NCBI RefSeq assembly: GCF_003269295.1 | Contig: NZ_QLTT01000003.1 | Span: forward strand, 682,001 to 746,000 | DNA: 64,000 nucleotides | Origin: Lentzea atacamensis | Lineage (GTDB): Bacteria > Actinomycetota > Actinomycetes > Mycobacteriales > Pseudonocardiaceae | Direction: 5' to 3' | Part shown: piece by piece, positions 41,472-50,678 of the stretch | Numbering within the stretch: the first letter of the stretch is position 1 | How the letters are laid out: each line of letters opens with the position of its first letter | Program-made: the position numbers and the translations under genes | Notes under the pieces: model-generated | Told to the model about the DNA's origin: nothing | What the model saw: only the letters and a program-made list of their open reading frames with translations | Databases searched by the model: none

Positions 41472-42044
41472 TCAGAAGGCGGGCAGTTCCAGTTCCTCGA
41501 CGATGTTGTCGATCTCGTTCTCGACGTCGATGTCGAAGTCGTTCGCCTGGTCGGACACGGCGGTCAGGTCGGCGTCCTGGTCCGAGACCTGGTCGACGTC
41601 CTGGTCCAGGTCCTGGTCGGCGTCCACGTCGACGTTGGACTGCGCCGCGCCGCCGTTGCCGCCGGACGCGTCCGCGTCGCCACCGTCACCGGTCACGCCG
41701 CCGTTGCCGCCGAAGCCGATGCCGTTCCCGCCCGACGTGGAGCCGAAGTTGACGTTGACCAGACCGTCCTGGTCGATGTCGCCACCGGCGCCGCCCACCC
41801 CGAGGCCGTTGCCCCCGTCGGCGCTGCCGCTGTCGCCACCGACGGCCGTCCCGCCGTCGCCTCCGCCGCCACCCTCGGTGTTCGTGACCGTGGTGGTCTC
41901 CTGGGCCTGCTCCGCCGCCTGCTCGGCGGCCTGCGGGTTGACCTGAGCCGTCTGCAGCTGCTGCTCGGCGGCGTTGGTGGTGTCGAGGTCCAGGTCGGCC
42001 GTCAGGTCGGCGAGGAAGGCGTTGAGGTCGATGGGGTTGCTCAT
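41472..42044 (-). CDS. Acidic Gly/Asp-rich IniB-type protein
   Basis: A 190-residue low-complexity protein. The N-terminus (NPIDLNAFLADLTADLDLDT) is a short amphipathic segment. The centre is an Ala/Gln helix (QVNPQAAEQAAEQAQETTTV) followed by Gly-rich loops (GGDGGTAVGGDSGSADGG, GGNGIGFGGNGGVTGDGG). The C-terminus is an Asp repeat (DVDADQDLDQDVDQVSDQDA). There is no signal peptide. Gly-rich partners are typical of ini operons, and this may be the functional counterpart of the Gly-rich tail of mycobacterial IniB. ATG 42044 follows AAGGAG by six bases. First gene of the operon, divergent from the Hsp70 gene. Confidence 0.75.
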   Translation of the reverse strand: MSNPIDLNAFLADLTADLDLDTTNAAEQQLQTAQVNPQAAEQAAEQAQETTTVTNTEGGGGGDGGTAVGGDSGSADGGNGLGVGGAGGDIDQDGLVNVNFGSTSGGNGIGFGGNGGVTGDGGDADASGGNGGAAQSNVDVDADQDLDQDVDQVSDQDADLTAVSDQANDFDIDVENEIDNIVEELELPAF

Positions 42045-42288
42045 GTCCTGCTCCTTGGTGTTGGTCGCCGGCGGCGGTTCCGACCGGCTGACAACAACGA
42101 AGCTAGGTTCCGGCGAGGCCTCTGCCATCGGGATCGAACCCTGTTCGTCGCTGCCACGAACACAGGGATCGAGGGAGGGGAGGAGGGGCCGTTGAGGGAT
42201 TGCCCCCTGTTTCGTCAACTGAGGTGAACCGGACCAACTGAGACACACGTGTAGGTACGTCCGCTGCGAAGTGCCATAGGAGAGTCCG

Positions 42289-43761
42289 ATGTCGTACCAG
42301 GTTGGGCTGGATCTGGGATCGACCTTCACCACCGTGTCGACCTGTAGACCAGATCAGGCCGCGAGGCTTGAAGTGCTTGTGCCGTCTGTGGTTTTCCAGA
42401 GTCCGGACGGGACGTTCCTCGTGGGATCCGACGCCGAACGCCGTGCGCTGACCGACCCCGGTCGCATCGCGCGGCAGTTCAAGAACCGCATCGGCGATCC
42501 CACTCCGTTGCGGATCGGTGACGCCGCGTTGACCGCGGAGACCGTCACCGCCCGGTTCTTGGTGCGGTTGCTCGATTCCCTGCCCGGCGGGCGGCCCGCG
42601 CGGGTGGCCCTGACGCACCCTGCGGGGTGGGGCCGTTACAGGCTGGAGTCGTTGCGGGCCGCCCTGTCCGCGGGCGGCCTGGCCGACGTGGTGCTGGTGC
42701 CGGAACCGCAGGCCGCTGTCCGCGCGCACGACGCGGTCGCCCGCCTGGAGGAAGGTGCGGCCGTCGCCGTCTACGACCTCGGTGGCAAGACTTTCGGCGC
42801 CGCCGTGGTGCGCAAGCTCGCCGCCGACCGGTTCGTGCCGGCTGGACCGCCTGAGGAGCTCGACCTCGGCGGGCTCGACTTCGACGAGGTCGTGTTCCAG
42901 CACGTCGTCGAGGCGCTGCGGCCTGGTTGGGACGAGCTGGACCCGATGGGTCCGGGGGTGCTGGCGGCGGTGGCCGAGCTGCGGCGCGCGTGCACCGTTG
43001 CCAAGGAGAAGCTGTCCGCCGACACCGAGGTGCTGATTCCCGTTGCGCTGCCGGGGATCGCGACGCGGGAGGTGCGGCTGGGACGACCCGAGTTCGAGTC
43101 GATGATCCGGCCCGCGGTCGAGGAGACCGTGGCGGCGTTGGACCGCACGCTGCGCGCGTCCGGAACATCACCGCATGAGCTCGCCGCTGTGCTCCTGGTC
43201 GGCGGTTCGTCACGGATTCCCTTGGTGACGCAGGAGGTTTCCGCGCAGCTCGGACGGGCTGTGTCGCCGGCGCCGAACGGCATGGCCGCCATCGGTGCCG
43301 CGCTGGAGGCACGTGGCGTGGAACCGAAGCCCGCCGTCGTCGCCACGGCGACGTGGACCCGCCCGCCGCTTCCGGAAGCGCCGAAGCCGTTGCGGCCCAA
43401 GCGGATGAAGCTGATCCCGTTCGTGGCAGCCGGTGCGCTCGCGGTGGCCGTCGCCGGTGGACTGCTCGCGAACAACGTGCTGACCAACAAGGCAGGCGCC
43501 GAGTCGAAGACGGGCACCACCACGACCGCGCCTTCGACCACGCAGAGGTCTGATGAGCCCTCGGTTGTCCAGTACGTGCCCAACCAGCCGACGGCTCCGG
43601 CGCCTCCGCCGCGGACGAACACGACCCAGCCGCCAAAGCCCAAGGCCACCACCACGACCACGCGTCCTTCGACGACGGTCACCACGACGAAGTCCACTCC
43701 GCCGCCGCCGAGCTCGACGACCACCACCACGAGCGGCACGACGAAAGCCGGTGCCCCGTGA
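42289..43761 (+). CDS. Membrane-anchored Hsp70-family protein
   Basis: A 490-residue Hsp70-like ATPase lacking a peptide-binding domain. The actin-like ATPase fold shows the phosphate-1 motif GLDLGSTFTTV, the connect/phosphate-2 region AVYDLGGKTFG and the adenosine motif VLLVGGSSRIPLV. After residue ~360 the substrate-binding domain is replaced by a single membrane helix (LIPFVAAGALAVAVAGGLLA, about 378-397) and a ~95-residue extracellular Thr/Pro-rich tail. Such tails suggest envelope sensing or wall contact. ATG 42289 follows GGAG. It overlaps the next gene (GTGA) and is divergent from the Ini-like operon. Confidence 0.88.
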   Translation: MSYQVGLDLGSTFTTVSTCRPDQAARLEVLVPSVVFQSPDGTFLVGSDAERRALTDPGRIARQFKNRIGDPTPLRIGDAALTAETVTARFLVRLLDSLPGGRPARVALTHPAGWGRYRLESLRAALSAGGLADVVLVPEPQAAVRAHDAVARLEEGAAVAVYDLGGKTFGAAVVRKLAADRFVPAGPPEELDLGGLDFDEVVFQHVVEALRPGWDELDPMGPGVLAAVAELRRACTVAKEKLSADTEVLIPVALPGIATREVRLGRPEFESMIRPAVEETVAALDRTLRASGTSPHELAAVLLVGGSSRIPLVTQEVSAQLGRAVSPAPNGMAAIGAALEARGVEPKPAVVATATWTRPPLPEAPKPLRPKRMKLIPFVAAGALAVAVAGGLLANNVLTNKAGAESKTGTTTTAPSTTQRSDEPSVVQYVPNQPTAPAPPPRTNTTQPPKPKATTTTTRPSTTVTTTKSTPPPPSSTTTTTSGTTKAGAP

Positions 43762-44264
43762 CGAGACCCGCCGTACCTCCCAGACCCCGGCTGCAACGCT
43801 TTCAGGCCGTCGAGCGGGTCAAGCCGCAGGTGGTCAGGACAGCAGTGTGGTTGTGGACCATCGCCGCGGTGGTGCAGCTGGCCAGTTCCGCGCTGGCGCT
43901 GATGGACGGGCAGCACCTTCTCGCAGACCTCGTTGCCGAAGTGGCGCAAGGTTTTCCGGCCGAAGCCGCGGCCACGCGGGAACGGGTGGCCGTCGCCGTG
44001 CTCGGGCTGCTGCTCGGTACCGGACCGCTGCTGGCGTTGCTGGAACTGGGTTGTGTGATCGCGCTGAACCGGGGGAAGCGGTGGGCGCGAGTGCTGCTGG
44101 CGCTGCTGGCCGGTGGCGCTGTGGTGCACGCGATGATCGCGGTCGGGGGACTGAGATCGGCTTACCTCGTCGGTTTGGTGGTGGCGAGCGGGACCGCCGT
44201 GCTCGCGGTGATCGTCTCGTTCCAGCCGGCGGCACGGGTGTGGTTCGGAGGGGGAGAGAAGTGA
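43758..44264 (+). CDS. Four-helix membrane protein of unknown function
   Basis: A 168-residue integral membrane protein with a basic N-terminus and four hydrophobic segments: VWLWTIAAVVQLASSALAL, VAVLGLLLGTGPLLALLEL, ARVLLALLAGGAVVHAMIA and AYLVGLVVASGTAVLAVIV. No family is recognised. GTG 43758 overlaps the Hsp70 stop and its TGA overlaps the regulator ATG by one base, so the three genes are translated as a unit. It may relay between the Hsp70 and the regulator. Confidence 0.78.
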   Translation: MTRPAVPPRPRLQRFQAVERVKPQVVRTAVWLWTIAAVVQLASSALALMDGQHLLADLVAEVAQGFPAEAAATRERVAVAVLGLLLGTGPLLALLELGCVIALNRGKRWARVLLALLAGGAVVHAMIAVGGLRSAYLVGLVVASGTAVLAVIVSFQPAARVWFGGGEK

Positions 44265-45655
44265 TGAAGGCGCCAGATGTGGAACAGGCGTGGAGAGCCG
44301 GGAACACGGCCGCCGCGATCGAGGCCGCGGACCGCATTCTCGCCGCGGGAGCGGACGAGAACTGTCTCGCCGCCGGTGTCGCCGCGGCGGCCGCGGCAGC
44401 CGACGGTTCGCTGCTCGACGCGGCCGCGAGGTGGCGGGTGATCGCGACCGCGCTGACCGGTGCACCCGCCGTCGCCGCGCAGGGGCGGGCGGCGCTGGCC
44501 GCGTGCCTGGGCGGTGACGTCGAAGCCGCCGACCGGGACCTGGCCGGGGCACGTGAGCAGGTGTCGGGAGCGGCACCGCGAGGGCTGACCGTGTTCCTCG
44601 ACGGCGTCGACGCCGCGATCGAAGCGGTGCGCGGCGGGTTCGACCGCGCGGCACGCAGGCTGGCCGGACTGGCGGTCGCGACCGTGCCGGCCGACGGCCT
44701 GGCCGCGGAGCAGTGGGACGACCTGGCGGTGACCGTGCTGATCGCCGGTGGGGACGACCGGACCGCCCAGGAGTTCCTCGCCGCCCATGAAGACCGTCCA
44801 CCGACCGCGCGGCGGCGCCTGCTCGCCGCCTGGCTGCACCTGCGGGCAGGACGGCTCGCCGAGGCCCGCGCCGGGATCGCCTCCGCCGGTGACGCACCGG
44901 TGCTGCGCCGGGACGCCGTGCTCGCCGCCGCCGTGACGATCGGCCTTGCGCGGCGAGCTGGTGACGCCGACGCGTTGCGCGCCACATGGCGGCGCGTCGC
45001 ACCGGTCGTCGCCGGCGCGGACGTGGAGATGCTGCTGCTCGACGCGTGGGGCGAGCTGTCCGTCGGCGCGGCCGCGGTGTCGCGGTTCGACGGCGAGACC
45101 GTCGTCGAGGCGATGACCTGCGCCATCGCGAAGGCCGGCGTGCCGCAGTGGGCGCTGCAGACCAACCACTGGTGGAAGCTGCACCGCGCTGTCGGTGCCG
45201 GGAACGTCGAGGCGGCCACGCAGGCCGCGGCGGCGTTGCAGGGAACGGAACGGGGTGCGGCCGCACACGCGTGGGCCTCCGTCGTGCGCGGCGCCGTCGA
45301 CGGACGCGAGGTGGCGGCAGTGGCGGCAGGACTGGACGACGCCTGGGAGGCCATGGCGCTGTGCGGTGCGGCTGCGGCGAAGCTCAGCGATCCCGCCGAG
45401 GCGCGGGAGTTGCTGAGCACCGGGCGGGCGTTGCGGGCGCGGTTCGCCACCGAGGAGTCCGCCGACGGACTGTCCAAGCGTGAGCGCTCGGTCGGGGAGC
45501 TGCTGCTGGACGGCCTGACGCAGAAGGAGATCGGGGCACGGCTGTACATCTCGCCGAAGACCGTGGAACAGCACGTCGCGCGGATCCGCCAGAAGCTCGC
45601 GGTGACGAGCAGAGCAGAACTGATCGCGTCGCTCCGGTCGCGCCTCGCCTGCTGA
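44264..45655 (+). CDS. LuxR-type regulator with helical N-terminal domain
   Basis: A 463-residue regulator. The C-terminal ~65 residues are a LuxR helix-turn-helix (LSKRERSVGELLLDGLTQKEIGARLYISPKTVEQHVARIRQKL). The remaining ~395 residues are alanine-rich helical pairs like TPR/MalT-type arms (AAVTIGLARRAGDADALRATWRR, VVRGAVDGREVAAVAAGLDDAW). Unlike LAL or MalT regulators there is no P-loop, so signal input must come through protein contacts. ATG 44264 follows GGGGGAGAG. In mycobacteria iniBAC is controlled by a LuxR-class regulator; this gene, divergent from the Ini-like operon, is the natural candidate here. Confidence 0.85.
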   Translation: MKAPDVEQAWRAGNTAAAIEAADRILAAGADENCLAAGVAAAAAAADGSLLDAAARWRVIATALTGAPAVAAQGRAALAACLGGDVEAADRDLAGAREQVSGAAPRGLTVFLDGVDAAIEAVRGGFDRAARRLAGLAVATVPADGLAAEQWDDLAVTVLIAGGDDRTAQEFLAAHEDRPPTARRRLLAAWLHLRAGRLAEARAGIASAGDAPVLRRDAVLAAAVTIGLARRAGDADALRATWRRVAPVVAGADVEMLLLDAWGELSVGAAAVSRFDGETVVEAMTCAIAKAGVPQWALQTNHWWKLHRAVGAGNVEAATQAAAALQGTERGAAAHAWASVVRGAVDGREVAAVAAGLDDAWEAMALCGAAAAKLSDPAEARELLSTGRALRARFATEESADGLSKRERSVGELLLDGLTQKEIGARLYISPKTVEQHVARIRQKLAVTSRAELIASLRSRLAC

Positions 45656-45720
45656 CGCTGCGGCACGGCTCGCCCGCTGGTCAAGGGAAAAGTTGGCCGA
45701 TATGTGCCACCTCAACAACC

Positions 45721-45750
45721 TTGACCGGGCGAAAAACGGCTCATTAGTTT
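45721..45750 (+). promoter_or_regulatory. Promoter of the sugar operon
   Basis: TTGACC (45721-45726), 18 nt, then TAGTTT (45745-45750) form a sigma-A-type promoter, with a ~110-nt leader before ATG 45869. The surrounding AT-rich patch contrasts with the genome. The ROK regulator encoded at the end of the cluster may act here. Confidence 0.6.
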
Positions 45751-45868
45751 GATTGTCCACAAGGCCGAATTCCCTGCTGGCACAACGGTCGTCGGGGCCG
45801 GAGGACTCAATGGTGAGCTTACCCGCGCGTGATCGCGCACCTGTTCGGCCGTGGACGGGAGTGACCGG

Positions 45869-47383
45869 ATGACGGCCCCGGTTGCGGCACTGCTGTCGGT
45901 CCGCGGGCTGGTGAAGCGCTTTCCCGGCGTGACTGCCCTGCAGGGCGTGGACTTCGAGGTTCGCGCGGGTGAGGTGCACTGCCTGCTCGGGCAGAACGGC
46001 GCGGGCAAGTCGACGCTGATCAAGGTGCTGTCCGGCGCGCACCGCCCCGACGAGGGCGAGATCTACTGGCGCGGCGAGCTCGTGTCGTTCGGCAACCCGA
46101 CCGCCGCGATGCGCAGCGGTGTGGCCGCCATCTACCAGGAGCTGGACCTCGTGGCGGGTTTGTCGGTGGCCGACAACGTGTTTCTCGGCCACGAACTGTC
46201 CACAATGGGCTTCAGTCAGCGGGCGGAGGCGCGTCGCAGGACCCGTGCGTTGCTCGACCTGCTGGGGCACCCGGAGATCTCGCCCGATCGTGACGTCGGC
46301 CAGTTGTCCGTTGCCCACCAACAGGTCGTCAGCATGGCGCGGGCGCTGTCGCTGGACGGGCAGCTGCTGATCATGGACGAGCCGTCGGCCGTGCTGGACC
46401 CGGACGAGGTGCGGGTCCTGTTCGGTGTCATCAGGGAGCTCACCGCCCGGGGCGTGGCCGTGGTCTACATCTCGCACCGCCTGGCGGAGATCAGGGAGAT
46501 CGGCGACCGGGTGACCGTGCTCAAGGACGGTCGCACCGTCGCGACGGGTCTGTCCGCGCGCGAGGTGAAGACCTCGGAACTGATCGCGTTGATGACCGGG
46601 CGCGTTCTGGACAACGTGTTCCCTGACCGGAAACCGGTCGCCCCGGACGCGCCGGAGGTGCTGGTGGTGCGCGGTCTGGGCGACGGCGACCGCTTCCGCG
46701 ACGTGGATTTCACGGTCCGCTCCGGTGAGGTGGTGGGGCTCGCGGGTCTCGTCGGGTCGGGCCGTTCGGAGATTCTGGAGACCGTCTACGGCGCGCGCAA
46801 AGCGGCTGACGGAACTGTCGAGGTCAATGGCCGGGCGCTGCGGCGGGGGAGCGTCGGCGCGGCCGTGCGCGCGGGGATGGGGTTGTGCCCGGAGGAGCGC
46901 AAGAGCCAGGGGTTGCTGCTGGACCAGGCCGTGTACCGCAACATCACCGTCTCGTCGCTGTCGTCGTTCGCCAGGTTCGGCTTCCTGGACGACCGCGCCG
47001 AACGCGCCCGCTCTGGCCGGCTCACCGAGGCGCTGGACGTCCGGCCGGCCGGCGTCGACCGCGTGGTGCGCGGCCTGTCCGGAGGTAACCAGCAGAAGGT
47101 CGTGCTCGCGCGGTGGCTGCTGCGGGAGTGCCGGGTGTTGCTGCTGGACGAACCCACCCGCGGCGTGGACGTGGGTGCGCGCAGCGAGATCTACGAGCTC
47201 ATCCGCGAACTGGCGGACTCCGGCGTGGCCGTGGTGGTCGTGTCCAGCGACATCGAGGAGGTCCTGGGCCTGGCCGACCGGGTCCTGGTGCTGCGCGAGG
47301 GCCGGGTGGTCCACGACGGTCCGGCCGACGAGATCGACGAGTCCCAGGTCCTCGACCTGGTGATGGAAGGACACGCCGCATGA
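45869..47383 (+). CDS. Sugar ABC transporter ATPase (RbsA type, double domain)
   Basis: A 504-residue duplicated ATPase of the CUT2 class. The first domain has Walker A GQNGAGKSTLIKV, a signature-region motif QLSVAHQQVVSMARAL and Walker B LLIMDEPSAVLD. The second has the degenerate P-loop GLVGSGRSEIL, the intact signature LSGGNQQKVVLARWL and Walker B VLLLDEPTRGVDVGARSEIYE. This asymmetry is normal for RbsA/XylG-like proteins. ATG 45869 follows GGGAG by eight bases. Its TGA overlaps the permease ATG (ATGA). It powers import of a sugar or cyclitol. Confidence 0.94.
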   Translation: MTAPVAALLSVRGLVKRFPGVTALQGVDFEVRAGEVHCLLGQNGAGKSTLIKVLSGAHRPDEGEIYWRGELVSFGNPTAAMRSGVAAIYQELDLVAGLSVADNVFLGHELSTMGFSQRAEARRRTRALLDLLGHPEISPDRDVGQLSVAHQQVVSMARALSLDGQLLIMDEPSAVLDPDEVRVLFGVIRELTARGVAVVYISHRLAEIREIGDRVTVLKDGRTVATGLSAREVKTSELIALMTGRVLDNVFPDRKPVAPDAPEVLVVRGLGDGDRFRDVDFTVRSGEVVGLAGLVGSGRSEILETVYGARKAADGTVEVNGRALRRGSVGAAVRAGMGLCPEERKSQGLLLDQAVYRNITVSSLSSFARFGFLDDRAERARSGRLTEALDVRPAGVDRVVRGLSGGNQQKVVLARWLLRECRVLLLDEPTRGVDVGARSEIYELIRELADSGVAVVVVSSDIEEVLGLADRVLVLREGRVVHDGPADEIDESQVLDLVMEGHAA

Positions 47384-48417
47384 GCGAGGACACCGCCGCC
47401 GTGGCCGCGCACGAACAACAAAGAGCTCCGGTCGGCAAGGACAACGGCCGCGGCATCTCGGGCCTGCTCGCGTCCCCGGCCGGTCGCAACACCGGTCTGG
47501 TGGTCGCACTGGTCCTGCTGTGCCTGGGCGGTGTCGTCACCGCGGGCGACCGGTTCGCCGACGTCGACAACCTGCTCACCATCCTGCGGCTCGCGGCGGT
47601 GATCGGCGTCGTGAGCGTCGGCATGACGTTCGTGATCACCGGCGGCGGGATCGACCTGTCGGTGGGCGCGATCGTCGCGCTGTCCTCGGTGTGGGCGACA
47701 ACCCTTGCCACCCAAGGGATCGCCAACGACACGCACTGGATCGTCATCGTGTTCACCGCGCTGCTGGTGGGCGGGGCGTGCGGGCTGGTCAACGGCGCGC
47801 TCATCGCCTACGGCAGGGTCGTGGCGTTCATCGCGACCCTGGCGAGCCTGGCCGCCGCCCGCGGTCTCGCCGAGATCATCTCCAACCGCAAGACGCAGAT
47901 CGTGAACGTGCCGGGCTTCGCCGCGTTCTTCGACGCGTCGGTGCTGGGGGTACCGGTGCTGGTGGTGATCTTCGCGGCCGTTGCGGTGGCCGGGTGGGTG
48001 CTGCTCAACCGGACCACGTTCGGGCGCCGGACGTTCGCCGTCGGCGGCAACCCGGAGGCGGCGCGCCTGGCAGGCATCGACGTGCGGCGGCACACCGTCA
48101 TGCTCTACACGTTGCTCGGCCTGTGCTGCGGACTGGCCGCCGTCATGCTCGTGGCCCGCACCACGACGGGCAGCGCGACGCACGGCGGACTGTACGAGCT
48201 CGACGCGATCGCCGCGGTCGTGATCGGCGGCACGCTGCTGTCCGGCGGACGCGGCACGATCGCGGGCACCGTCTTCGGCGTCCTGATCTTCACCACGTTG
48301 TCGAACGTGTTCACGCTCAACAACCTCTCCATCTCCGCCCAGGCCGTCGCGAAGGGCGCGATCATCGTAGTCGCCGTCCTCCTCCAGCAGCGGCTGGCCA
48401 GACGCAGCGGCGCTTGA
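47380..48417 (+). CDS. Sugar ABC transporter permease (RbsC type)
   Basis: A 345-residue CUT2 permease with 8-10 membrane helices. Typical segments are VISVGMTFVITGGGIDLSVGAIVALSSV, the cytoplasmic loop TFGRRTFAVGGNPEAARLAGIDV that contacts the ATPase, and LDAIAAVVIGGTLLSGGRGTIAGTVFGV. A ~35-residue hydrophilic N-terminus precedes helix 1. It is translationally coupled to the ATPase gene by ATGA and is followed 41 bp later by the binding-protein gene. Confidence 0.93.
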   Translation: MSEDTAAVAAHEQQRAPVGKDNGRGISGLLASPAGRNTGLVVALVLLCLGGVVTAGDRFADVDNLLTILRLAAVIGVVSVGMTFVITGGGIDLSVGAIVALSSVWATTLATQGIANDTHWIVIVFTALLVGGACGLVNGALIAYGRVVAFIATLASLAAARGLAEIISNRKTQIVNVPGFAAFFDASVLGVPVLVVIFAAVAVAGWVLLNRTTFGRRTFAVGGNPEAARLAGIDVRRHTVMLYTLLGLCCGLAAVMLVARTTTGSATHGGLYELDAIAAVVIGGTLLSGGRGTIAGTVFGVLIFTTLSNVFTLNNLSISAQAVAKGAIIVVAVLLQQRLARRSGA

Positions 48418-48458
48418 CGCCGCGACCACGACCGCCGCCACCCGAGGAGCCAAAAACC

Positions 48459-49490
48459 ATGGCACACAAGAGAACAACTCTTCTCGTCGCCGCACTGACA
48501 CTCGGTGCCGCGCTCACCGCGTGCACGGGCAACACGCCGCAGAACCAGGGCGGCGGCAACCAGGGCGGGGTGAAGGTCGCCAACGACGAACCGGGGAAGA
48601 AGGTCGTCATCGGCTTCTCCGCACCGGCCGCCGACCACGGCTGGATGGCCGCGATCACCAACGCGGCCAAGGCGGAGGCCGGCAAGTACTCCGATGTGGA
48701 GCTGCGCGTCGTCGAGGGCACCAACGACGTCAATCTCCAGATCAGCCAAGTCGAGACGTTCATCAACGACAAGGTGGACGCGATCGTGCTGCTGCCGTTC
48801 GACGGCGCGGCGCTCACCCCGGTCGCGCTCAAGGCCATGAAGGCCGGCATCACCGTGATCAACGTGGACCGCGAGTTCGACAGCCCGTTCGCGGCGCGGT
48901 CCACGGTTCTGGGGGACAACCACGGCATGGGCGTGTCCGCCGGCAACTACGTCTGCGAGCGGCTGAAGGGCAAGACGGACGCCGTGGTCGCGGAGATCGC
49001 CGGCATCGACTCGCTTCCGCTGACCCAGGACCGCAGCAGGGGGTTCGCGGAGGCGCTCGCGAGCTGCGGGCTGAAGGTGAGCAACCGCGTGGCGGCCGAG
49101 TTCACCGTGGAGAGCGGCGAGAAAGCAGCCGCGAACCTGCTGCAGGCCGCGCGCCGCATCGACGCCATCTGGAACCACGACGACGACCAGGGCGTCGGCG
49201 TCACGGCCGCCATCAAGAACTCCGGCCGCAACGAGTTCTTCATGGTCGGTGGCGCGGGATCGGCCAACGTGATGCGTGAGATCAAGGCGGACAACGGTCC
49301 GCACAAGGCGACCGTGATCTACCCGTCCACCCAGGGCGCCGACGGCATCCGGCTGGCCAGGCTCGTGGTGCAGGGCAAGAGCCTCGGTGACCTCGTCGAG
49401 GTGGAGGTCCCCCGTCAGGTCGAGCTGTACGCCCCGGTCGTCACCAAGGACAACGTCGACCGCTACCTGCCGACCGCCTTCGAGTCCTGA
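48459..49490 (+). CDS. Sugar-binding lipoprotein (CUT2 periplasmic-binding type)
   Basis: A 343-residue lipoprotein that captures the sugar outside the membrane. The signal peptide ends in the lipobox LTACTG (Cys near residue 22), followed by a Gly/Asn linker. The ribose-type binding fold is clear: VVIGFSAPAADHGWMAAITNAAKAE, VETFINDKVDAIVLLPFDGAAL, the hinge VINVDREFDSPFAA and the ligand-domain IWNHDDDQGVGVTAAIK. ATG 48459 follows GAGGAG by nine bases. Specificity within pentoses, hexoses or inositols cannot be read; the downstream oxidoreductase and isomerase favour a derivative routed through a 3-keto intermediate. Confidence 0.92.
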   Translation: MAHKRTTLLVAALTLGAALTACTGNTPQNQGGGNQGGVKVANDEPGKKVVIGFSAPAADHGWMAAITNAAKAEAGKYSDVELRVVEGTNDVNLQISQVETFINDKVDAIVLLPFDGAALTPVALKAMKAGITVINVDREFDSPFAARSTVLGDNHGMGVSAGNYVCERLKGKTDAVVAEIAGIDSLPLTQDRSRGFAEALASCGLKVSNRVAAEFTVESGEKAAANLLQAARRIDAIWNHDDDQGVGVTAAIKNSGRNEFFMVGGAGSANVMREIKADNGPHKATVIYPSTQGADGIRLARLVVQGKSLGDLVEVEVPRQVELYAPVVTKDNVDRYLPTAFES

Positions 49491-49504
49491 GAGGACGGAG
49501 CACT

Positions 49505-50665
49505 GTGACGACGCTGGGCATCGCAATGGTCGGCCACGCCTTCATGGGGGCCGCGCACTCCCAGGCGTGGCGGGTCGCGCCGCACTTCTTCGACCTGCCG
49601 GCGCGGCCGGTGATGTCCGTGCTGTGCGGCCGGGACCCCGACCGGACCAGGGCCGCCGCCGAGCGCCTGGGCTGGGCTGAGTCCGTGACCGACTGGAAGT
49701 CCGTGCTGGACCGCGACGACGTGCACGTGGTGGACATCTGCACGCCGGGTGACACGCACGCCGAGATCGCGATCGCAGCCCTGGACGCGGGCAAGCACGT
49801 GCTGTGCGAGAAGCCGATGGCCAACAGCGTCGCGGAAGCGGTCGCCATGGCGGAGGCCGCCGAACGCGCCGCCCTGCGGGGTGTGCGCGCGATGGTCGGG
49901 TTCAGCTACCGGCGGGTGCCCGCCCTGAGCCTGGCCCGCGAGCTCGTCGCGCAGGGCAGGCTGGGACGGGTTCACCACGTGCGGGCCGTGTACCTGCAGG
50001 ACTGGATCGTGGACCCGGCAGCGCCGCTGTCCTGGCGGCTGGACAAGGAAAAGGCCGGCTCCGGCGCGCTCGGCGACATCGGCGCGCACGTCGTGGACGC
50101 CGCCCAGTTCATCCTCGGCGACACCATCAGCGAGGTGTCCGGGACGCTGGAGACGTTCGTGTCGGAGCGCCCGGTGGCGTCCTCTCACTCCGGGCTGTCC
50201 GGCACCGCCGCGTCCGACCGGACCGGGCCGGTCACCGTGGACGACGCCGCGTTGTTCCTGGCCCGCTTCACGGGCGGCGCGCTCGGTTCGTTCGAGGCCA
50301 CGCGGTTCGCCAACGGCCGCAAGAACGCGTTGCGCATCGAGGTCAACGGCTCGGCGGGCAGCGTGGCGTTCGACTTCGAGGACATGAACGTCCTGCAGTT
50401 CTTCGACGGCACCGAGGACTCCGTCGTCGCGGGGTTCCGCCGGATCGTGGTCACCGAGCCGGGGCATCCGTACACGGCCGCCTGGTGGCCTGCCGGGCAC
50501 GGCCTGGGCTACGAGCACGCGTTCACCCACCAGGCGGTCGACTTCGTGCGGGCCGTGGCCGCGGGAACCGACCCCGCACCGTCGTTCGCCGACGGGCTTC
50601 AGGTGCAGCGCGTCCTCGCCGCCGTCGAGGCGAGCGCGGCATCCCGCACGTGGCAGCAGGTTTGA
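49505..50665 (+). CDS. Gfo/Idh/MocA-family oxidoreductase
   Basis: A 386-residue NAD(P)-dependent sugar or cyclitol dehydrogenase. The Rossmann fold starts at [19 protein letters not shown], the nucleotide-domain motif is [22 protein letters not shown], and the catalytic-lysine EKP motif is [11 protein letters not shown]. The C-terminal domain contains [21 protein letters not shown] with the catalytic DxxxH-like aspartate/histidine pair. GTG 49505 follows GGAG. It lies 14 bp after the binding-protein gene, so it is in the same operon and probably oxidises the imported sugar. Confidence 0.92.
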   Translation: MTTLGIAMVGHAFMGAAHSQAWRVAPHFFDLPARPVMSVLCGRDPDRTRAAAERLGWAESVTDWKSVLDRDDVHVVDICTPGDTHAEIAIAALDAGKHVLCEKPMANSVAEAVAMAEAAERAALRGVRAMVGFSYRRVPALSLARELVAQGRLGRVHHVRAVYLQDWIVDPAAPLSWRLDKEKAGSGALGDIGAHVVDAAQFILGDTISEVSGTLETFVSERPVASSHSGLSGTAASDRTGPVTVDDAALFLARFTGGALGSFEATRFANGRKNALRIEVNGSAGSVAFDFEDMNVLQFFDGTEDSVVAGFRRIVVTEPGHPYTAAWWPAGHGLGYEHAFTHQAVDFVRAVAAGTDPAPSFADGLQVQRVLAAVEASAASRTWQQV

Positions 50666-50678
50666 GAAGGGGACTCAG

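Noticed and set aside
42180..42218. TTGACG upstream of the Gly/Asp-rich gene as its promoter
   Set aside because: The matching -10 position (TCAACG) is poor, so I could not support a promoter call.
44162..47509. A 1115-codon minus-strand open frame
   Set aside because: It is fully antisense to the LuxR regulator and the sugar ABC ATPase, whose motifs are intact on the plus strand.
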